In this document: positions 36,601 to 49,086 of the stretch, one piece after another
Layout of the letters: each line of letters starts with the position of its first letter
Position numbering within the stretch: position 1 is the first letter of the stretch
From: Capitulum mitella
Taxonomy: Eukaryota; Arthropoda; Thecostraca; Pollicipedomorpha; Pollicipedidae
Length of the DNA: 64,000 nt
Direction of reading: 5' to 3'
Assembly: GCA_030062745.1 (NCBI GenBank)
Contig: CP099841.1
Span: 682,001-746,000 of the forward strand
Notes under the pieces: model-generated
What the model saw: only the letters and a program-made list of their open reading frames with translations
Told to the model about the DNA's origin: nothing
Databases searched by the model: none
Made by a program: the position numbers and the translations under genes

Positions 36601-37975
36601 CCCCGTGGGTCAGATGCGGTGCGCCGGATCGCGCAGGAGGAGGGCACCGGCGCCCTCTACAACGGCTTGGTGCCGTCACTCATGCTCACGTGCAACCCGG
36701 CCGTCCAGTTCGTCGCGTACGAGGCGTCCAAACGTTACCTGGAGGTGAGCGGGTGACGCCCGGTCCGGTCCAGTCGTGACCGACTCGGGCGGCCTTCCGG
36801 CAGCTGGTCCGAATTCCCGAGTGATTAGTAGTGGCCAGCCTGCCGTGGCTCGTCACGGCCGTCGTTGGCAGGTGCTTGTTTGGTCCACCTTAAGGGACCG
36901 GGCTAATTCGCCGCCCGGCTGTTTATAAGGTTATCGCCTACCTCACCAGCCGTTGTTTGCCCGCTGGCGACATCGATGCCCGATTATGATTGACGCGCGT
37001 CCCACAGTAATGATCAGAAACGCTCGGGCGGCTGGAAAAGTAAGCCGCCGCGTTTTGCCGCGGCAGTCCACACGACCGCCTGCCCCGGACCTGGTCAGCC
37101 GTGTGGTGCAGACGTCGGCCGTCACGTGACCGGCGCTCTCTAACCGTGTCGCGTCCCGGCAGCGTCTGGCGCCGGGCGCGCCGCTCAGCACGTCCACCGT
37201 GTTCCTGCTGGGCGCCGCCTGCAAAGCGCTGGCCACGGTCGTCACGTACCCGCTGCAGATGGTGCAGGCCAAGCTGCGGGTAGGGCTCGTTCCCATCTGC
37301 TCTCGCCGGCTCCCTGTTGCGGTGTGGCTGCGCGTTTCGGTGCGTTATTGCATAGGACTTCGGCCGGCCTGTGGTCAGTTTTAGAGACTGGGAACCGTGG
37401 TGCCGCTGCAAATTCACTGTGATGTCAAACGTCGACCATAATGCAATAATTCTGTAAGATCCTTTGGTTGGTTGGAACGTTGCTTGCATGACTGCAGATG
37501 AAACGGCGTCCCCTCCGATCGCGGGAGTGGTCTGTTGTCTGTTGTTGGGAGTCGTCAGTCGTCTGTTGTGTGACCGCTGCGGTGTATGGGTACACGTTCA
37601 CGCTCTCGGTCACGTGGCCAGGTCGGCGGTCTGGCCCGGGACGACGGCAGCCGGGAAGTGCGCATCCTCCGGGTCTTGGTGCTCCTGTTCAGGTGGGTCG
37701 AACGCCTCGTCTCGCGATTTGAGCGGCGCCGGCACGTGCCGTGCATTGGTATTCGGTGTTGCCGTTCCGTGGCCCATCCTCCTACCGGCTGCGGTTCGGC
37801 CCGCTCCGCGCTCCTCACGCTGTCCCTGGTCCGCAGACGCGGCGGCCTGGCCGGCGTCTTCAAGGGCCTGGAGGCGAAGATGCTGCAGACTGTGCTGACG
37901 GCGGCGCTCATGTTCGTGCTGTACGAAAAGATCACGCGTTTCGTGTTCCTGCTGCTGCTCGGCCGGCGGCGGTAA
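32744..37975 (+). CDS. SLC25A17: Peroxisomal membrane carrier PMP34 (SLC25A17), complete, 8 coding exons
   Basis: Mitochondrial-carrier-family protein of the peroxisomal membrane; family members exchange CoA, FAD, NAD and adenine nucleotides. Exons by splice signals: 32744-32809, 33271-33331, 35268-35480, 36116-36253, 36614-36744, 37163-37279, 37622-37692, 37837-37975. All phases match and give 311 residues, close to the vertebrate protein (about 307). Visible hallmarks are SLVHAVAGA near residue 13, the three carrier signatures [17 protein letters not shown] and PLQMVQAKL, then [19 protein letters not shown] and the very conserved [18 protein letters not shown] before the stop. The ATG at 32744 starts just before the conserved N-terminus. 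The small exon 37622-37692 encodes the variable linker before repeat three; it was recovered because only its 3n+2 length restores frame. Introns are repeat-filled, with a 24-bp minisatellite and TA runs in intron 2. Family identity is near certain; borders are by eye. Confidence 0.94.
33453..33692. repeat. (TA)n microsatellites in PMP34 intron 2
   Basis: Near-pure TA runs at about 33453-33484, 33512-33528 and 33599-33690, interrupted by short unique sequence. Confidence 0.9.
33940..35240. repeat. Minisatellite block in PMP34 intron 2
   Basis: The core at 34082-34308 is a 24-bp unit (CTGGCCAGAGTTCCAGCCTAGCT or a close variant), nine full copies and one partial, differing mostly at one or two sites. 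Around it, words like GTCTGGTCTGACCACATCTGATGCTGT recur with heavy divergence up to the exon at 35268. Long frames on both strands here are by-products of the repeat. Confidence 0.9.
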
Positions 37976-39889
37976 GGCCGGCTGCCCGCGGGCCGAGCCG
38001 GCCACTCGCGGCTGCCGGCTGGACCCAGAGCGGCGGCGAGGCGGGACCCGGGAGCCGCCGCGGCTGCCGGGTCCGCCGGTGCGCCGCCGCGGCCGTAGGA
38101 TGGCCGGGCCGCTCTGCTGGCCCCGCCATGCCGGGCCGGGTTTGACGGTCGTCATCCGCGAGCTTTTCCACGTAGCGGCCTGCGGGCTGCGGTCAGTAGT
38201 CGGGTGGTTTACGTTATGCGGCCTGTTATGCCATATTATTACGCTGTAGTGGAGCACGTCGTCACGGATGCAGCGTGGTCTCTGCTGGCTTTTGTGGTCG
38301 CCGTGCATTTTGGTCGTTTTTACACCTCAGATCCTGATTCGTGTCGGAGTTACTAGCGCGCCAGGGTCGATGATAATCCATCAGTGGTGGCTCTGTTCCG
38401 CTAGTCATGCATCGCATCTCCGCTGCGTTTCAGAATTGGAATGACGAGATACCCGACATCTCCACGTACACTTGCTCAACTTATTGGCACCATTGTTATC
38501 GCATTGCTGAAGTGCTCTCTTTTTGTTTGCTCAAGTAACCCAGCCAGAGCCAAGAGTATGCGGTCTGATGACACGTGGAATGTTGGCATTTTGATTGATT
38601 GAGTGCCAGTATTGGTTTCAAATTTTGATGGGGATCATATGGTTTCAAATTCATTTGCAAGGTATACGCAGGACCTTGTGTGACGTGTGCCCCCGTACAG
38701 GGTCAGCAGGTCGCTAGTCAATCCGTGTATCTGTCGTCAAAAGTGATCCTGATGCAGCAGATTTTGATGAATCAGTCAGGTTTTAGCGCAACGATACTGT
38801 TTTCCCTTGACCTCGCAGCAATTTCTCGTCAGACTGCCGCACTCCTGACCTGTGTTCTGCCGCGGTCGGAAGCGTCGATCCGCAGAGGATGCGGTTTGTG
38901 ACGCCCGCCGGCAGGGTCCCGACACCGGTCTCTCGGTCCTGGGTGGGCCGACCGGGGCACGGGGCTCAGCTGGCCGGCCGGCGGCACCAACACCGTGCGG
39001 GGGCCGTGTGGCCGCCATCGGATGGATGGCCGGGCAATAAACGAGCTCGATTCGGACACGGAATCGTTTACACGGTATCACTCTGGACTGGACGAATGGT
39101 ACGCATTGGGGTACCGGTGAGCTGGCGGGCAGCCGGCTCCGCAGCGCAAGACAATCGGCCAGTCAAACGTATCCGAGGCATAAACAAATGCAATGCAACG
39201 AATAGTTAATTTATGACGCTGCGTAAACTGCCGGGGATGCGGCCGTCCTACAGGTGCTAATCGCAAACTCCGTCTTTGGTGTAACTGATGAAATCTGTGT
39301 ATTCACAGTCGAATATTCCGATGATAAGGCCCGTGCACGTGGCCGGTACACATGGCGGCGGGCGGGACGGTGCCGGCCGTGACTGACAGCTCCAGGCGCC
39401 GCCTGGCCGTCCCGGGCAAGCGCCCACTCCACTCGGCGACCCAGGCGGCACGCTAACATGGCGACACAGCCCGGCAGTGACAGGCGGCGGCCCAACCGCC
39501 GCCGCACAGCAGCGAACGGTCGCCGTGCCGCCGTCTCGGGCGCCGCCGCCACGGACGAGGGCCCGCGCTGGGCTCCGACCGAAGCACCTTCAGGTCGGGC
39601 AAGATCGCGTCCGTCGCCGTTCTTACGAACAGACCTTACGCTAGTTTACCTTATCAGGTCCAATGCAACACACGCCGGAACGCGGACACAGCGGGCGCCG
39701 AGCATCCCTCGCCTGACGGCGACTGGCGGCCGCCCTCAGAGCGTGCCGTTCACGGGCGCCGGCCGTCTGCGGCGTGCCCTCGGCCGCCGGACGGCGCAGA
39801 CGGCGGCCGGACACGGCACGGGTTCAGGCCGGTCTGCTCGCAGTCCAACGTCCGGCTCCCGGCCGCCTGACGTCACCCGTCCTCTGACG
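37976..39889. other. 3' regions of PMP34 (plus) and gene B (minus)
   Basis: No further gene seen between the two convergent stops. 37976-38150 and 38850-39030 are GC-rich. The best plus-strand poly(A) signal is at 39036-39041. I could not find a clear AATAAA for gene B on the minus strand. Confidence 0.5.
39036..39041 (+). terminator. AATAAA poly(A) signal, probably PMP34
   Basis: Canonical hexamer about 1.06 kb after the PMP34 stop, in a GC-rich stretch where it is unlikely to be frequent by chance. Assignment is by position only. Confidence 0.4.
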
Positions 39890-42800
39890 TCACTGGTTCG
39901 CCCGCGCGTCGCCGACGACACGGATCTCGAGGCGCTCGCCGTTCTCGTCGACGAGATAGCCCTTGCCGTTCATCACCTGGTCGAGCACCTCCTGCGGCAG
40001 GCTGATGTGCTCGGTGCCGTCGGCGGTGCCGACCAGGGCGGTGCCGGGCGCCGGCTCGGCGTCGGCCGCCAGCGTACCGGCCACCACCGCCTCGACGGCG
40101 GCGTCGACGGCCGCGCCCGGGTCGTTGATGCGGCGTCGCTTTCTGCCGCGGCCGCGGCCGGCCGACGCCGGCGGCGCGGCGGCCGCCAGCAGCTCACTGG
40201 TGTCCAGCTGCCAGTTCATGGAGACGCCGCGGGTCCTGCGGGCGCGGCGGCGGCGGCGGCGGCGGTGTCAATACTGCCGGCGCCGGACGCGCGGCGACAC
40301 TATGCGACGATGGAGACGGCTCCCACAGCATGCAGTACCGGACTCGGGCACAACTCAACTTTGGCCTACAACCTCCCAACAGCACGCGACTCTTTTATAA
40401 TGGAACTGCTAATCACACAATCTGCAGACGGTGCTGTGGCTGCAGAATGGGTATTGCAAGTCCGGCAATCCACGAAATGTAATGACACATTACGCGTACG
40501 GTGGTGCGTCTCCTGTTTGAGCTTATGCGACACGTGAAACGATGCCACTTATGTGCCACATATGCTACGTGACTTGGCTCAGCATTCGAACAGTCCAGTC
40601 CAAGCCAATGCCACATCGCGATGGACATATGACGTCGGCCACAGCATAGCACTCACTTTTCTTCCAATTCCCTGGCAGAGAGCAGAGGCAGGCCCTGGTT
40701 GATGAGGAACGTGTAATTGTCCCTGCCGACCTCGCCCAGTAGTTCGCCGCACTCCGACCACCGCCTCATCCTGGGCTGTCAGCTGCTTCCGCTTCTCCTG
40801 CAGACACAGCGACGTGTCAGCCGTGGTCCGCAGCAAGCCAGCAAAACTGCCGTCCACGGGTAAAACGTCACTGGGCGCAGGGCAACAGTCCCTCGACGAA
40901 CAGGATAGCACGCTCTCAAGAAGATGACAACACAGGCCGGCCACTATGGAGGCAGGGACTACACGACAATAAACCCACAGAGAAGGTTAACGAGGGCGGG
41001 GCAACACAAGGGCCGTATTTAGTTTCCCTACTACCAAGGTGCAAAACAGCACACTATGACAACGTAACAGAGCCATGTCTCGAGCCGGTCCACTGGTAAG
41101 GTACACAGTCCGACCAGCACACGATCATCAGCATGAGCTCAGGTATGCTTTGTTCCACCAACTGCATTTCCACTGTCCAAGACGTACAGTTCGTTCTACC
41201 ACATTTCGGGGTTCCCAAGTGCACCCTTCTTTATCACCTTGTCCAGCAGTCCGATGAGAATGTTCGGGGTGTTGCCCAGGATACTGGTCTCCAGGTCTTT
41301 CAGCTTCTTCTCCAGCACCGTGCTCTCGCTCTTCAGCCGTGTTATCTTGGCCTGGTCTTTGGTGGCCTCCACGCTGAAGTAGTCCACAGCCCTCCGCAGC
41401 TCGGCGCCCTTGAAAGATGAAGTAAACCGCAATGGGAAAATATAATCTACCAGATACGTGACCACGTCCTCCGACATTTCTTCAGCTCAATAAGTGTCGT
41501 GACAAGCCACGTACGGTCTCGACCACAGACATAAAAACGTCCACATACAAAACACAATAAGACCACAAATTCACGTTAAATCGTACTGATTTCCAAATTT
41601 GCAACACTACTCGACCCCAAATAGCTCATCTCAACTAGATGAAACGCCTGTGTCAAGGACAAATGCATGCATCTACGGAACGCATGAATGCCACCCCAGC
41701 AAATGCCATCCAGACCCTCTAAAGGGCGTGACTAGAGCAGGTCGCCCGGGGACGTACCACATTCTGCAGGTCCCTCAGCTTGGCCTGTAGGATCACCATG
41801 TCGCGGCTGACTTTCTGCGTCTTCACGTTGGCGCTGACCAGCCGGGCCTCCGTGTATTCTGAGACAGGACCAATGTTGGAGAAACTTTCGTTTTTTGTGT
41901 CAAGGAGCACCAACAAGTTTGTATTCCAAGAAAAATTTTGTACTCCAAAATGGCCATTCTGCCCCCAGGGACATGGGTATTCCTACTCCACCGGTTTGAA
42001 GTTGCCCAGCATCGCCCCCCCCCGCTGATGATAGTTTACCATCCATACTCAGTTACTTAAGTACATTTCGAACCCATGGCAAGCCGCCTACACCCCAGTC
42101 CACCACTCTGCTGACCTGCCATGTAGACCCAGGAAACAGGTTTGCCCCCCCCCCCACCCCTCAAACGGAGTCAGTGGATCCGCTCCTGCTGGCCACATAT
42201 GTTTGCAAAGCACCTAGTTAGTCCATGTTTCTCATACATAAATGCACGACATTTTACACTCGAAGAGAATTTGTACTCTGACACCCGGAAGAAAAACCAG
42301 GTTTCCAACAATGGACAGAACGGGACGTTTTTTTTCATCGGCGAACAAGACAGATATCCATACAAGACCGGCAACACACGGAACGAACATGAAAACTCCG
42401 TCCGCTCTCAAACCAGACCTTTCCTGTCCTAGAACTGCACCCCCATCCTGGAAGCAAAATATTATTTTTACCAGAATATTATTTATGTTGTTGCAATGTC
42501 ATTGAAGGGATTCACGGGACAGGATCCATGCGGTATACCGCCCTTGTTTGGAACAAATTACACCAAAAACACAAGCAACGTGACAGTCTCCGGTACAACA
42601 CACAACAAACAGCATTAACAGCATTGTGAACCAGTTTAACCAGTTCACAAAGTGTCTAAGGCGATATTTTTCCACAGCCATTCGTCCAGTAACGAAGAAG
42701 CAGTGCAACCTTTCATCCTAATTCGTTCACTTGTCATGATCATCCCCTTTTCTTCCTTAAAAGTCAGTTGCAATATAAACTGTGGCAAAAAATGTTAAAT

Positions 42801-45800
42801 CAAATGAACAATGAAAATCGGCAAGAAATCATATCAATATCTGATTAACTGCTGTTCGTGCACGTGCAACGCACGTGCCCTAGTCCTTTCACTAAGCGTC
42901 CTCCAAACTTTTAAATCAAACCTGTAATATACTCCCATGGCCAGGTTCAGATAAACCTGTCGTAATTTGCTGGCACCTACGTAATTGACCCTACTCCCAC
43001 GAAACAATGAAGAAATCAACAAACGTTTCAAAGAAACTTTAACGTGACTCCAAATTTTTGCAACTCGTTCAGAACAAACACTCGTCATCTTACTCCTACT
43101 ACAGGGTAATCCTACGTGAACATAAACCAACGGTATTTCCTTGCTTTCAATACAATCGATCCCGAGACGCCCGTGACAAAGGGACTAACCGGGTCACGCC
43201 CCATCACCACCCCTGCGGACACCCTCCCCCCTCGTCTGGCTCTCAGAGAGGCGCCACTCACGGCCCGGAGGACGGGAAGCGGCCGCCAGTTTGCGGGCCC
43301 GCTCGCTGTCGAAGTCGTCGCCCAGCGCCGGGTCGTAGTCCGGGTCGTCGCCGTCGACGGTCAGCGGCGGCTCGCCCTCCACGGTGGCGTGCCGCGGTCC
43401 CGGCAGACGCGACATCGCTGCCGCACGGGAAGCATCCGTCTCAACTCACAACTCACCGCCATCACCGCAGCAGGGTTAGCGGAAAACGGCACAGACGAAT
43501 GCGGGCCGCAGTCTGCCAAGCTTAAAAGTGACCACCAAGGTAAACAGCGCAACACAGAACAGCCGACCGTGTGCAAGACTGCCACTAGCTTCACGTTTCG
43601 ATCGGGCAGGAGCAACTTTGTCACCGAAGGCCTCTGTCGGCCCCCACAGGCTCCGGCCATCAGCGGTCCGCGCCGGCGGCCGACTCACGTGCGGCCGGCT
43701 TGGGCAGCAGCAGCGGCGGCCGGCCGCGGCCCCGCGGCGGCTCCGGTCCGGGGCTGCGCGCCGGAGTCAGCGGCGCCGGCGCCGGCTTCGGCCGCTCCCG
43801 GCCCGGCGTCACGTCGTACTTGGACTTGCCGAACTTGCCGTGGGTGCTCTGCGGACGGCCCGGGGCGCGGTCAGAGCGCCGCCGTGACGTCAGACCGCCG
43901 AAGATACTCCGGTTTGTGGCAATAACGGACGGGACAGGCCGGGGGAAGCCGCGCTTGAAGAATAGGTCCACTGACCGGCGGCAACGCACGCCTTTTCAAT
44001 GCTGCGATGTAACAACAGCGACCGGAGAAAAAACCTAGAGCTGATATGTTGTATTCATTGTATTATAACTGTAGCTCCTTCTTACTGTGTTACAGGAGAC
44101 TTTTGAGGGAGGTGAGTCGACGGATTAAAACTGACCCATCTGGGACAGGAATATAACGTGAACGTACCAGACGACAAATGGAAGTCTGGCACAAGTAATA
44201 CACGTCCTTTATCAGTACATACTCAAACCCACAGACAGGTCCCAATGTATCTGACGATGGAGTGCAACACAGCAACCTACAGAAATCCATTTTTTCCACG
44301 AAAAACGATATTTGCATTTTCGAATAGTATTAAAACACATTTCAGGGCGCACGTCACTTAAGTACACACCAGTGAACAAGGAAGGCATCCACGACATTCG
44401 GCGGGCGGGGGATCAGTGCTCCAAGCCTACAATGTGGCACCGAGGAGAGGGAAGGCGGCGGGAAGGGCTCACCTGAATGTCTCCCTGGGCCTCGGACCGC
44501 AGCCGCGTCTCCACCCAGGAGATGGCCTGGCGGCGCGCCATGCGCAGACGCCGGATATGCTCCTCGGGACCTGGGAGCGGGGGGGGGGGTCAGCAGTCGG
44601 CACCGCAGCCGGCGGCGGCGCAGACAAACGGAGGCACGGCTCTCACAGCCGCACACGGCCGGGAACGGGCCTACTGGGGCCACAGGTATCTCTGTCCGGC
44701 ATCGTCCACAGGAGTCAGCGACACTTCACGGACACGTGTCGCTGACCGATATCGCACAAGACTGGCATCGAGGTTAGTGTTGCTCTTGCGGTGAACCACA
44801 CGTCGACATACAAATACAGCAATCCTAGTCGCGGGAAATTTGGTCCTAATTATTCGGAACATATCTGAGTCGACATCGCGCTCGCCGCGTAAGACTACAT
44901 CCGCAGGTTTAACCTTCCGTGCCACGTCCTTACCATCTATGCTTACTGTCTCCACTTTTTTTGTGACAGCCTCCTTGACCTTGACAAGCTCCATGAATGA
45001 AAGGTCATGGTACGACGGCGTCGGCTCGTCCACTGAAATGAATACACAAAGCCGTCACCCCTGACGCAACAGGTGCAGTGGCCACCATATCTAATATTCT
45101 GCTGAATGTGGTGGTGGTTCTCTACAGCACAGAAAATGGCAAAAAATCACTTCTGACTTGAAAATTCAAGAAAACAGACAAAAACGCACATGAAGGTAAA
45201 GCTTATCAAAGAACTGCAATAAGACATTTCATCGGTATTTGCTTTTAAAAACTGGCTTCGTGTCATCCAACATTACTCACTGAACCCAAGAACAAGGTTG
45301 GAAAAGGTGTTGTTTTCTGGTCCTGAGACACCAGAAAGCATGTGCTCCAAAAACATTTACACTCCAAAAGTTTGATCGTTTGCCTCCATCAAAAATCCAC
45401 ATTATAACCATGTTGACAAATTTATAACTCTGCTAGCAAATGACTCACTCCATTCAGCACGAAGCAGGGTTATTCAACGACGTTCTCGACTGCTAGGGTC
45501 ATTTCGCGCAGTAAGAAACAGGTATGATGCCATAGCTGACCTACACCAAGAATGCCAACTTAAACCAGCATTACTATTTGCAAAATTCTGTATTCCACAG
45601 CAAAAATTATATTCCGACATCAAGAACAAAAACCAAAATTCCAGTCCTGCCCAGGTGTACATCTAACTGTTGTACGGACATTTGCTGACCTGACTAGCGC
45701 ACCACACGTATCAACCCCGACAACTGCACCACTAATTACCCTGCTGCGACGTGTTTCATCACAGCGCCTTCCAACAAACAATCCAGGGAGAGACAGACGG

Positions 45801-47007
45801 ACGGGACAGGAAACGGCCGCTGCTCACCGTCCTCGTCAATGCGCTGGATCACCAGCCGGTCCCGGATCACCACCAGTCGCACCCCCTTATCCTCCAGCTC
45901 CAGCACCTGGATGGGCGCGTTGTAGCGGGCCGCCGGCCGGCCGGCGTGCAGGTACGTGTTGCCGGGCGTGGAGGCACCACGGCCCCTGCCGCGGCCGCGG
46001 CCGCGGCCCCGGCCCCGACCTCGGGAGCGCGAGCCGCGCGCCCGGCCGCGGGGCGAGCCGCGCCCCGGCGGCGGCGGCGGCCGACCCAACGCCGAGCCCA
46101 CGGCGCCGCGATTCAGACCGGAGCGGGCCGGACCGCGGCCGCCCGACGTGCGTGAGCGCCGGTCGTTGGCCGTGGTGCGGTACGGCCGGTCGTAGCCCGT
46201 ATCGGCGCCGAAGGTGCCGCCGCTGCTGCCGCCGCCGCTGCCGCCGCCGCCACCGCCGCCGCCGTCGCCGCCGGCCGTCTCCCAGTCGACGTAGTCCGGG
46301 TCGCCGGAGTCGGCCAGCTCGTACTCCTCCACCTCTAGCTTGACGAAGTCGGTGATGATCTCGGCCCGCGGGGAGGCCGTATCCACTCTGACCACGAAAA
46401 GGTGCACCATCAGCGACTGGGCCGTCTGCAGCATTGCTTTAGTTTGATATCACTTCCAAGACTGAACATTTTGTAGATACTGTAAAGACACGAGCCAAAC
46501 GAACAAATGCTATACGTTTTCAGTGATGTCAGCAAATATCCTTTTATTTCTAGCCAAAAATAAAAAAAAATTCCTGATGCCAAGCACTCTGTATGCCAGA
46601 GCGCGGCCAGGGCGATCGCCAGAGACCGTACAGTCTTCCCTGTCCGGCGGCAGCGGCGGCGCTCACCTGCCGAGGGCGCGGCGCTGCTCGGACGTGATGC
46701 CCGAGACCTGGACACCATCGGCGGTCGGCAGCACCTCGTCGCAGCGGCGCACCACCGGACGCAGGTGCTGGCTGAGCGCCGTCTCCACCAGGCCGAACTC
46801 GTCCTCATCGCCAGCTGGCTCCTCCTCCTCCTCATCCTGCTCCACCCGCTCCAGGTCGACGGGCGCGGCCGTGGCCCCGGCCAGTGCCGCGGCCAGCACT
46901 GGAGCGCGCTGCATCGCCTGCTCGCTAGACGACGGCTGCGGCGAGTCCTCCATGGCAGCCAGCTGGGACGACACTGGGTCCTCCTCATCAGCGGCCTTTG
47001 AGCCCAT
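39890..47007 (-). CDS. Gene B: P-element-like HTH / coiled-coil / AT-hook-like nuclear protein, 10 exons
   Basis: Not a gene I can name. Exons in transcript order: 47007-46667, 46387-45828, 45032-44730, 44570-44473, 43848-43689, 43417-43262, 41858-41758, 41408-41238, 40775-40657, 40235-39890. Phases join throughout to about 784 residues. Order of parts: acidic N-terminus (EEEEEP, 1-114); a Gly run and a long RG/GRG run (114-300); an unassigned segment holding PSYHDLSFMELVKVKEAV (301-401); an Arg-rich exon; an AT-hook-like PRGRGRPP (435-487); an acidic exon; a coiled coil over exons 7 and 8 (about 540-630); WSECGELL...LINQGLPLLSARELEE (631-669), resembling the P-element/THAP9 helix-turn-helix; a basic GRGRKRRR likely nuclear signal; and a C-terminal GKGYLVDENG. 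The ATG follows a possible acceptor, so a 5' exon may exist. The exon 3 donor is the least certain border. Inferred nuclear DNA- or RNA-binding regulator; paralogue of gene A. Confidence 0.7.
41875..42309. mobile_element. Short inverted-repeat element (MITE-like), copy 1, in gene B intron 6
   Basis: Ends GTTGGAGAAAC and, on the other strand, GTTGGAAACCTGG. It shares long blocks with 48634-49086, including GACATGGGTATTCCTACTC, CCATGTAGACCCAGGAAAC and CACCTAGTTAGTCCATG. No coding capacity. Its left end is 17 bp from the start of gene B exon 7. Confidence 0.75.
45297..45645. mobile_element. MITE-like element, copy 3 (diverged), in gene B intron 2
   Basis: Left end GTTGGAAAAGGTGTTGTTTTCTGG and a matching inverted right end (GGACTGGAATTTTGG read on the minus strand), with GCTCCAAAAACATTTACACTCC near the left as in the other copies. 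The interior differs. Confidence 0.5.
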
Positions 47008-48633
47008 GCCTGACAATGGTCGTCAAGACAGAAACAGATAGTTAGCAGGGTGGCATGTGTTTCAGCTGGAAAAACGAAAGGCATTCATCCAAATAAGCCA
47101 TGGCCCACATTATCCTGCTAATGATGCATACAAAGAAACTACAATCCAACAAACAACAATAAATCCAGCATTTTTTTTATTTTACAGGCAACAATACTGA
47201 TGTTCAATTACATAAATGTGTGACAACTTTTGAAACATGCCATGGTTTCATCATACCTTTGGCAGATGACAATGGTGTTCTATGTGAAAGAAGTTCAAAC
47301 CTCTTTAGTCAGCAGATTTGTCACCAACACTGCAGATGTGAGGAATTTCTGGAAAAAGATGGTGATAATGATGACAAACAAGAGCACTGGCACTGATCAA
47401 TAGAATGAAGTAAAAATGAAGAAATCTGTGCTACAGCTAGAAGCAGCTATTTATGACAAAGCTGTACAGTAGTTGACTAACCAAATGGCATGGCATCTGC
47501 AGAATGCATGACATCTGCTCCTAAAACATTACCATGACATTTCTGTAGAATACTGATGAGGCAGTTCAACTAACATTCAGTTAGATAATATCCTGAGCAA
47601 AACATCTTGTTTCACTTCACACAAAACTGCACTTTCAAAGCATGGATTTTGGCCAATGGTCCACAGCACAACTTTGTCCTGGACTGCACACCCAGAAACC
47701 ACATAAAGGAGTGATGTTACTGCCCATGTTTTTGAATACCAAGAAAAAACCTTCAGTAACACTTCACAATCATCATGGCTACAAAACCACCCACCATCCA
47801 TTCTTTGGTTACCACAAGGCAAAATCATGTGACAAGTACTTTTGGGAGAGTAAAAAACTGTTCTTTACTTTTTAGCCTATCCTCCAAGGGAATTTATGCT
47901 CAGAACAATAAGAACATGCATAATGAAGTCTAAAGAATACTGATCTATATAAAATGTTTTGTTATGATGAAATTTGTAGAAATGCAAGTTTTTGCCTTCC
48001 TACACTAAGGAACATTAAATGTTTCCATGCAGCAACATTAAATGTTTCCACATAACATTAAATGTTCTCACACAACAAACAATTTTCTCTCCTAACCCTG
48101 GCAATTTCCATGACAGGACTGGGTTACACATTGGGCTTTCCTTGGGAAGGAAACCAAGATTTTAAGACTCATTTCCATGACTGCATGCAGGTTATGCAGA
48201 CTACATCCAAGCTTTCCACCTCCAGATTACTCCCAGAAATCTTGGATTTGCAGCCAGTAATGGCATGTTTGAGACATTTACCTCCAGGGTATTAGGAAAT
48301 ACATTCCATAGTAGATTACAGTATGGACTGAGCTGCCATACCTAGCTGGAGTTGTGTGAGAAACCTGAGAATGCCATAGAAACAATCTGTTGTTTTTTAT
48401 CACCAAAACACCAACAGATAAGGAACTGAGTTTTGCACTACATTTGCTTTTACAGGATCCTGAAACAGATAAGTAGCATAATGCTACCATATGCTTCCAA
48501 TTCATGATAATTTTTTTCTTAACAAAGTTTCCTTTTTAGTCCAAATTTGGAAATCTAATTCAGTTTGCCATGAATGACATTCCCATGTCCCCTGCAACTA
48601 GGATTTGAAGGGAAATCTGGTTCTGCTAGCAGT

Positions 48634-49086
48634 ACTGGAAAAACTGCTATTTTCTGGTGTCAAGAAGCACCAAAAAGCCTGCACTCCAATAAAAATTTTG
48701 TACTCTAAAACAGCCATTTGCCCCCTCCCCCCCAAAAAAGACATGGGTATCCTTACTCAACCAGAGTTTGAAGCTGCCCAGCATCCCCCCCAGTTAATGG
48801 TTTACCATCCATACCCAGCTGCTGAAGTACACTCCAAACCCAAAGCCAGCCACCTTCCACCCCTCTCATCAATGACTCAGTTGACCTACCATGTAGACCC
48901 AGGAAACTGGTTTGCCCCTCCCCCCACCCCAAACAGAGCCACTGGATCTGTTTGATCTGTTCCTGTTGGCCACATATGCTTGCAAAGCACCTAGTTAGTC
49001 CATGTTTCTCACATAAATGCATGGCATTTTATGTCCCAAAAGACTTTGTACTCTGACACCAGAAAGAAAAACCATATTTTCAACAC
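48634..49086. mobile_element. MITE-like element, copy 2, intergenic
   Basis: About 80 percent identical by eye to 41875-42309 over most of its length, with inverted ends carrying TTTTTCTGGTGTC-like sequence on the left and TGACACCAGAAAGAAAAA on the right. Non-coding. Confidence 0.75.

Noticed and set aside
39458..40537. 359-codon plus-strand frame
   Set aside because: It is antisense to the last exon of gene B and reflects high GC; the minus-strand exon has matching splice phases and a paralogue in gene A.
44730..44735. Alternative donors for gene B exon 3 (for example GTATGT near 44817)
   Set aside because: GTATGT is a good donor word but leaves phase 0, which does not fit the next exon (needs phase 1); GTGAAG at 44729 keeps frame. 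The choice remains the weakest in the model.
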